A DNA stretch of 28,256 nucleotides from Tissierellales bacterium (lineage in GTDB: Bacteria > Bacillota > Clostridia > Tissierellales > Tissierellaceae), in the NCBI GenBank assembly GCA_030146705.1, contig JASLBE010000015.1, positions 1-28,256 on the forward strand, written 5' to 3'. The position numbers and the translations under genes were made by a program. Positions 23,394 to 28,256 of the stretch are shown one piece after another. Each line of letters begins with the position of its first letter. Position 1 is the stretch's first letter. The notes beneath the pieces are model-generated. The model was not told where the DNA came from, did not search any database, and worked only from the letters and a program-made list of their open reading frames with translations.

Positions 23394-24543
23394 TATTAGA
23401 TCTCCACGGCTCAATAGGATGTATATGTCTGTATTTATCATCCGAATTATCTGTTGATATTCCAAACACTGATCTTAACTCATTATTTGAACTTTCTCCT
23501 CTTATTAAATCTTTTTCTAACTCACTAATCCACTTTATAAATTCTTTTGCAGTTTTATCAGTCCAAGAATCTGTTAAGTTGTCCTTGGGATTTACAGGAT
23601 TTAAAAGTTCCCATCTATTATTACCACTTCGTTTAATCTTTTCAGCAAAAACTGATTTTAACATACCATTGTCATCTTTTAATATAAATTCCATACCTCT
23701 AGTATTTTCATACATCATATTCAATAAATTAGATAAATCTAAAGTCTCATAACTCTCAACAACTAAATATGATACTAAAGTAGTTATAATCGCAGAAATA
23801 GGCTTTTCATTATTTAAATTTGATCTATCATAATATATATCCCTATGTCTTTTTAAAATTTGAATTGTCCTCTGTAAAGGTGTTTTTATTCTATAGTCTG
23901 GTATTTCTTCTATAGAAGCAAATATATCTCTATTTTCTTTAAATATTTCTTTTTTTATCTTATTTCTATAATCTATATACTCTTTATTATTTATACTTTC
24001 AAACCATAATGCAAATCCCTCAGGATTTGCAGAAATCCAACTACCTTCCTTACCGTCCGAATCAGGTATAATAATAAACTCATTTGCTATATCTGACTCT
24101 ATATCATATTTAAATAGTTCCTTTTTGAACTCTTCATTTGCTTGTAGTGCTGGAACTATATCTATATTAAAGCCAATATCATCTTGTATGTCAGCATATT
24201 CAATAGTCCAACATCTATCATATTCTATTAATCTAGATTTATATATTTCATTTTCTTTAAGTATATCTCCTATAATATTTTTAAATTCTACAGGAGTATA
24301 TTTATTTTTATCATAGTAACATTTGCAAATAAAATCTAAATCATAATTACGGTCCTTTCCGTTTCTATATGGTCTTACAACTGTACCTTGTCTAAACGAT
24401 CCTTGTGGATATATTTCTACATCTAGTCCCTTAGATTCTAAATATTTAGCAACATTCTTATACTTTTCTTCAGCGTTTTTGTACATAGTTTCATTAATAT
24501 CTAAATTATCCACAATTTCTAGTATTAAATCTCTATTTTTCAT
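23383..24543 (-). CDS. CBASS cyclic-oligonucleotide synthase (CD-NTase, SMODS-type)
   Basis: A 386-residue nucleotidyltransferase. The active site is complete: the GS motif YPQGSFRQGTVVRP (45-58; Gly48-Ser49), the DxD pair Asp68/Asp70 in RNYDLDF and the third Asp128 in FNIDIVPA. A helical C-terminal half (about 200-330, with PLQRTIQILKRHRD and ISAIITTLVSY) is typical of bacterial cGAS/DncV-like enzymes. These make cyclic di- or trinucleotides on phage infection and activate a downstream effector. Genes for an E2-like protein and an S-4TM effector follow with overlaps. The C-terminus ends PWRSNNDR, not glycine. Ribosome-binding site AAGGGGG lies 10 nt before the ATG. Product nucleotide is unknown. 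Confidence 0.88.
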   Translation of the reverse strand: MKNRDLILEIVDNLDINETMYKNAEEKYKNVAKYLESKGLDVEIYPQGSFRQGTVVRPYRNGKDRNYDLDFICKCYYDKNKYTPVEFKNIIGDILKENEIYKSRLIEYDRCWTIEYADIQDDIGFNIDIVPALQANEEFKKELFKYDIESDIANEFIIIPDSDGKEGSWISANPEGFALWFESINNKEYIDYRNKIKKEIFKENRDIFASIEEIPDYRIKTPLQRTIQILKRHRDIYYDRSNLNNEKPISAIITTLVSYLVVESYETLDLSNLLNMMYENTRGMEFILKDDNGMLKSVFAEKIKRSGNNRWELLNPVNPKDNLTDSWTDKTAKEFIKWISELEKDLIRGESSNNELRSVFGISTDNSDDKYRHIHPIEPWRSNNDR

Positions 24544-24558
24544 TAATTATATTCCCCC

Positions 24559-25281
24559 TTATAACTCCATTATTATCTTACTATCTAATATACTCTTTCT
24601 TTCTTCCCAGTAGGGCATTAGAAGAAAAAGCATTTTATAAAAGTTTTCATCATGATTTTTATATATAAAATGAATTAATTCATGAAGTATTACATAATCA
24701 ATACAATCTTTTGGTGCCTTTATTAGAACTTCATTTAAAATTATCTTTCTTTCATTTATATAACAAGATCCCCATCTATTTTTCATCTTACGAAACTTAA
24801 GTTCTGGGTACTCTACACCATAATTTCTTACCAAAGGATACATTCTATCTAATGATTCTCTAAAAATTATTGCCCTTCTCCTATCATACCAACTTTTAAG
24901 AAGTCTTTCTTTATTTAACCTATTATCGATTTCTCTTGTATAAAGATAAATATATCCTCTATAAAATTTAACAAAGTCTTCATTACTTTCAATAACTTTA
25001 AGTCTATACTGTCTACCAAGATACCTAAAACTTTCACCAGATACGAAGTCTTTTTCTGGCATCTTTAAAGGTCTAACACTATCAAAATAATCTATATTTT
25101 TTATAATCCAATTCCCCTTAGACCTTATAAAGTCCTCTATTAATTCTAAGGAAGTCTCATGATTAGCTGATACATAAATATCACTAGAAGGTTTTACTGT
25201 TAAATTAATATTTTTTACATCTTTTCTTTCTAAGCTATATTCAATAGTCCTAGTACCAAAGTTTATTTCACTTTTAAACAT
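24559..25281 (-). CDS. YgjP/DUF45-family zinc metallopeptidase of the hsdR operon
   Basis: A 240-residue protein with the zincin motif HELIH (200-204), a third ligand His210 (KNHDENF), and the family-specific RKMKNRWGSC (164-173) and IILNEVLIKAP (180-190) segments. YgjP-like (DUF45, SprT-related) putative peptidases are frequently encoded next to hsdR in type I restriction loci; their role there is not established. The ATG at 25281 follows the hsdR stop by one nucleotide (TAGGATG), with GGAG in the hsdR end as ribosome-binding site; an upstream in-frame ATG at 25320 lies within hsdR and lacks such support. The CD-NTase gene begins 15 nt after this gene ends. Confidence 0.82.
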   Translation of the reverse strand: MFKSEINFGTRTIEYSLERKDVKNINLTVKPSSDIYVSANHETSLELIEDFIRSKGNWIIKNIDYFDSVRPLKMPEKDFVSGESFRYLGRQYRLKVIESNEDFVKFYRGYIYLYTREIDNRLNKERLLKSWYDRRRAIIFRESLDRMYPLVRNYGVEYPELKFRKMKNRWGSCYINERKIILNEVLIKAPKDCIDYVILHELIHFIYKNHDENFYKMLFLLMPYWEERKSILDSKIIMEL

Positions 25282-25282
25282 C

Positions 25283-28256
25283 CTAATATCTCTCCAATGC
25301 AATTTTTCTAAGACCATCATTTAGCTTATCTATCTTTTCCCAATCAGGATCAAGGCCATGACTTACGTAAAAATCATATAGTAAATCTTCTATTTCTTGT
25401 TCAATCTTATTATTCACATCTGTATTCTTATGCCAATCAACCTTTTTATTGGAAATAATAATTTCTTTAACTTCTTTAGATATTTCTCCTAAATCATCCT
25501 TAGTAAAACTTTTACTAGCCCCGTAAGCCTCATCATCTTCACATACAAGTCCATATATATTTCCGTAAAATGCTTGAGAATCATCGTCATCACTAATAAG
25601 ATCTGGATAAGAAATTATAGTTTTCTTCTCAAAATCATCTAGGTGTTTAGACATTTCCTCAAAGTACTCCTTCTCGTTTATTCTCTTGTCCCTATATTTA
25701 TTTAAGGTATCATCTATCATTTGTGAAAACTTCTTATAATAGTAGGGATCCCTATTATAACTATCATTTATAGTCCTAGTTAATCGGCTACGTATAGCAT
25801 CAGCCATAGATGCATCTGAGTCCAATCTCTGTAACTCTTCTTTAAACGCCTCCTTATCAGTTAATTCTAACTCATAAGTTATACGACTTATACCTTCTGC
25901 AGCAACGTGTTGATCCATTATTTTTTGCATTTGAGGATCATATTCATCAAAATCCAGTTTGTCACCATATCTAAGACTTACATTTTTTCTAAGAGCAGTG
26001 TAAAACTTATAGTCCTTTTCATAAGATGTTATTTCCGACTCAATTTTATTGTAAACATTATCTAAACTTATGGCTAAATCCAAGCTCTTCTTTAACTTAC
26101 TTAATTTTTTATAAAAATCCTTTCTTATATCTTCCTCTGCCAGGGAAAGTTCCAATACTTCAATATCATCCTTATTCTTTACAGACCTAAATATATCTAA
26201 AAGATTTGAGTGGTCCTGCCTAAGCTCCCCTATAACTTCCAAAGAATCATAAAGAGCATTCTTTAGGTCCTTAGGGTCAAACTTTTCAAGACCCGCACCT
26301 GAATACACTTCCATAGCATTATTTAAATCGGTTAAAAGTCCTCTAAAGTCAATTATTATTCCCCTGTCTTTATTGGGGCTTAACCTGTTTACCCTTGCAA
26401 TAGCTTGTAAAAGAGTATGCTCCTTTAAAGGCTTATCTATATATAGTACCTGGGCTAAGGGAGCATCAAAGCCTGTCAAAAGTTTATCTACTACAATTAA
26501 TATATCTATTTCTCCAGCTATAAAATTTTCCTTTATACTACTTTCATAACTAGCCTCATCACCATATTTATCCATCATTTTATTCCAAAAGTTAATCTCT
26601 AGTTTTTTGGATTCCTTATCTAGCTCATCATGACCTTCCCTCATATCTGGTTTAGATATAACTACCTCAGTTCTAAGGTCTCCCAAGTCATCAAAATGCT
26701 CCTTATATCTTATGGCATCTATTTTTTTATCCGTAGCCAGCATAGCATTGAAACCCGTTGACTTTAAAGACTTTAAAAAGTGTTGATTTATTCTAAAAGA
26801 TATAAGTCCTATTCTTTGGTCTGAAGATGCTAATCTACTAAAAGCACTCCATCTCTCCATAACCTTTCTCTTATCAGCCTCATCAAGCCTTCTTGTTATA
26901 ATCTCAAGGTTAGTGTCTATGGCCTTTTGATTTACACTCTGGTCTACCATAAGCCCTTCATAATAAAGTGGAAGAATTGTCTTGTCTTTTACAGCATCTG
27001 CTATGGTATAGGTATGGATCAGACCTCCAAACTTCATCATAGTATTTTTATCTTCCTTCATAAGAGGAGTTCCTGTAAACCCTAAATATGAAGCATTAGG
27101 GAATATTTTTCTCATCTTACTATGAAGCTTTCCATACTGGGTTCTATGGGACTCATCAACTAAAATAAAAATATCCTGAGACTCTACAGGCCTGGCTATA
27201 TTAGCCGCTGTTTCAAATTTATGGACTAGGCTAGTGATTATATCAGCTCCATCATCTTCTATCAGTTTAACCAGATGTCGTCCTGTAGTTGCCTTGTTTG
27301 GCCTTAGACTAGTATGACTAAAAGTCTTATAAATCTGATTGTCTAAATCAATTCTATCTGTTACTACAATAACCTTAGGTTTTAAATGGCCATATATTGA
27401 AAATATATACTTAGATAGCATGACCATAGTTAAACTCTTACCACTTCCTTGAGTGTGCCAGATTACACCTGATTTCCTATTTCCATTATCATCTCTTTCT
27501 TCTATGGTTTTAAGAATCTCCTTAACACCAAAGTACTGCTGATATCTGGAAACTTTTTTCACATTCTTATCAAAAACTGTGAAAAATCTCATTATTTCCA
27601 GAAATCTTTCCTTAGATAGAAGGGATATTATATCCTTATCCTGCCTACTTGGCTCCCTTGAAGATATAATTTCCACTATCTTAGATTCCAGGAAGCTTTT
27701 ATCCTCTTCCCTCCAAATTGACCAAAATTTTTCTGGAGTCCCACAAGTTCCATACTTAAACTCATTTTTATTACTGGCAAGAGTCAGCTGTATATACTTA
27801 AAGAGATTTGGGCAATAGTCTTTTCCCTGATTTCTAATGGTTTGGCTTATTCCCTCTCTTACTGGAACAGAAGGTCTCTTTAACTCCATAGTAGTAAGGG
27901 GGATTCCATTTATAAAAGTAACCAGGTCTACCCTAATATTATCCCTTCCATTTTCCCTAGCAACTACATACTCTTCAGTAAAAGAAAATTCGTTGTTATC
28001 TATATTATCCCAGTCTATATATTTAAAGTTAAAGGACATCTGAACTCCATCATCTAGAAGAACCCTATAGCTTTTACCATATATAAGCAGTTCATAGATT
28101 TTCTCATTGGCCCTTATAAGGCCTTCACTAAGGTCTATATCTAAATCTTTTATAGCCCTATCTATAATGGATTTATCAAACTTATAGGTCTCCCCCCTAT
28201 ATTCATAGGAATTGATCTTATCTAGATTTTCTCTCAGTATAGGCCTAAGAAGAGGG
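25283..28256 (-). CDS. hsdR: Type I restriction endonuclease subunit HsdR (5' end beyond window)
   Basis: An open frame of at least 990 codons runs to the right edge, so the true start lies outside; the Met at 28039 is internal, because the frame continues upstream with RANEKIYELLIYGKSYRVLLDDG. The nuclease domain shows VDLVTFINGIPLTTMELKRPS (Asp...Glu-x-Lys core). The motor has Walker A WHTQGSGKS, DESH box VDESHRTQYG, GFTGTPL, LLTGFDAPLAQVLY and motif VI QAIARVNR. HsdR is the translocation and cleavage subunit that works with HsdM and HsdS, expected just beyond the edge. It likely heads, or continues, a transcript that includes the peptidase and CBASS genes: gaps or overlaps are all 15 nt or less. 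Confidence 0.93.
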   Translation of the reverse strand, partial: PLLRPILRENLDKINSYEYRGETYKFDKSIIDRAIKDLDIDLSEGLIRANEKIYELLIYGKSYRVLLDDGVQMSFNFKYIDWDNIDNNEFSFTEEYVVARENGRDNIRVDLVTFINGIPLTTMELKRPSVPVREGISQTIRNQGKDYCPNLFKYIQLTLASNKNEFKYGTCGTPEKFWSIWREEDKSFLESKIVEIISSREPSRQDKDIISLLSKERFLEIMRFFTVFDKNVKKVSRYQQYFGVKEILKTIEERDDNGNRKSGVIWHTQGSGKSLTMVMLSKYIFSIYGHLKPKVIVVTDRIDLDNQIYKTFSHTSLRPNKATTGRHLVKLIEDDGADIITSLVHKFETAANIARPVESQDIFILVDESHRTQYGKLHSKMRKIFPNASYLGFTGTPLMKEDKNTMMKFGGLIHTYTIADAVKDKTILPLYYEGLMVDQSVNQKAIDTNLEIITRRLDEADKRKVMERWSAFSRLASSDQRIGLISFRINQHFLKSLKSTGFNAMLATDKKIDAIRYKEHFDDLGDLRTEVVISKPDMREGHDELDKESKKLEINFWNKMMDKYGDEASYESSIKENFIAGEIDILIVVDKLLTGFDAPLAQVLYIDKPLKEHTLLQAIARVNRLSPNKDRGIIIDFRGLLTDLNNAMEVYSGAGLEKFDPKDLKNALYDSLEVIGELRQDHSNLLDIFRSVKNKDDIEVLELSLAEEDIRKDFYKKLSKLKKSLDLAISLDNVYNKIESEITSYEKDYKFYTALRKNVSLRYGDKLDFDEYDPQMQKIMDQHVAAEGISRITYELELTDKEAFKEELQRLDSDASMADAIRSRLTRTINDSYNRDPYYYKKFSQMIDDTLNKYRDKRINEKEYFEEMSKHLDDFEKKTIISYPDLISDDDDSQAFYGNIYGLVCEDDEAYGASKSFTKDDLGEISKEVKEIIISNKKVDWHKNTDVNNKIEQEIEDLLYDFYVSHGLDPDWEKIDKLNDGLRKIALERY

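Noticed and set aside
23394..23465. Longer E2-like start overlapping the CD-NTase by 83 nt
   Set aside because: The extra 24 residues fall in the CD-NTase coding end; a GGAG site and ATG at 23393 fit the E2 domain start.
28037..28039. ATG at 28039 as the HsdR start
   Set aside because: The reading frame continues upstream to the window edge with family-like sequence and there is no ribosome-binding site, so the gene is truncated by the window.
27579..28043. Plus-strand open frames at the right edge
   Set aside because: Antisense to HsdR, which shows continuous nuclease and helicase motifs through this stretch.

Overview
The window looks like a chromosomal segment of an AT-rich, low-GC Gram-positive anaerobe (Clostridia/Tissierellia type; this is inference). 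The reasons are strong Shine-Dalgarno sites (AGGAGG, GGGAGG) before nearly every gene, heavy use of AGG (Arg) and CTA (Leu) codons, extended -10 promoters, compact convergent gene pairs that share bidirectional terminators, and gene content (PucR/M20/DUF5058 cluster, iron alcohol dehydrogenase, MATE exporter, ECF sigma operon). No rRNA, tRNA, CRISPR array or IS element was recognised.

Left part (1-9520). A truncated minus-strand gene lies at the left edge. Next come a PucR-like regulator and a plus-strand operon of two membrane proteins (the first DUF5058-like) and an M20 amidohydrolase, which reads as uptake and hydrolysis of an N-acyl amino acid or small peptide (inferred). A DeoR-family repressor with a small membrane protein is divergent from an iron-containing alcohol dehydrogenase. 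A minus-strand stress operon follows: ECF sigma factor, zinc anti-sigma factor, TM2-like membrane protein and LiaF-like membrane protein.

Middle (9600-19060). Mostly single genes: a DUF1622 membrane protein, a DUF262/DUF1524 (GmrSD-like) putative restriction enzyme, an M18 aminopeptidase, a tiny membrane protein, a soluble chemoreceptor with a zinc-binding CZB domain, an operon of YfcE phosphodiesterase, zinc-ribbon protein and hotdog protein, a rhomboid protease and a MATE exporter. Several start codons were re-assigned from ribosome-binding sites (TTG for the hotdog and DUF1622 proteins; internal ATG for the sigma factor, zinc ribbon, LiaF-like and tiny membrane proteins).

Right part (19126-28256) is a defence island, all on the minus strand. 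From the right edge it reads: HsdR of a type I restriction-modification system (N-terminus cut off by the window), a YgjP-type metallopeptidase, then a compact three-gene anti-phage cassette with overlapping genes: a CBASS-type cyclic-oligonucleotide synthase (CD-NTase), an E2-ubiquitin-conjugase-like protein with a cysteine-rich SEC-C-like tail, and an S-4TM putative pore-forming effector. This has the architecture of a 'short' type II CBASS (E2 only; no E1 or JAB peptidase in the window). An 883-bp AT-rich gene-free stretch follows, with possible coding debris and a terminator hairpin, then a 660-aa protein fusing a PD-(D/E)XK-like nuclease domain to a DUF2075 helicase-like ATPase. The expected logic is: HsdR cuts unmodified DNA; phage that escapes triggers the CD-NTase; the cyclic nucleotide opens the membrane effector; the E2-like protein modifies or primes the CD-NTase.
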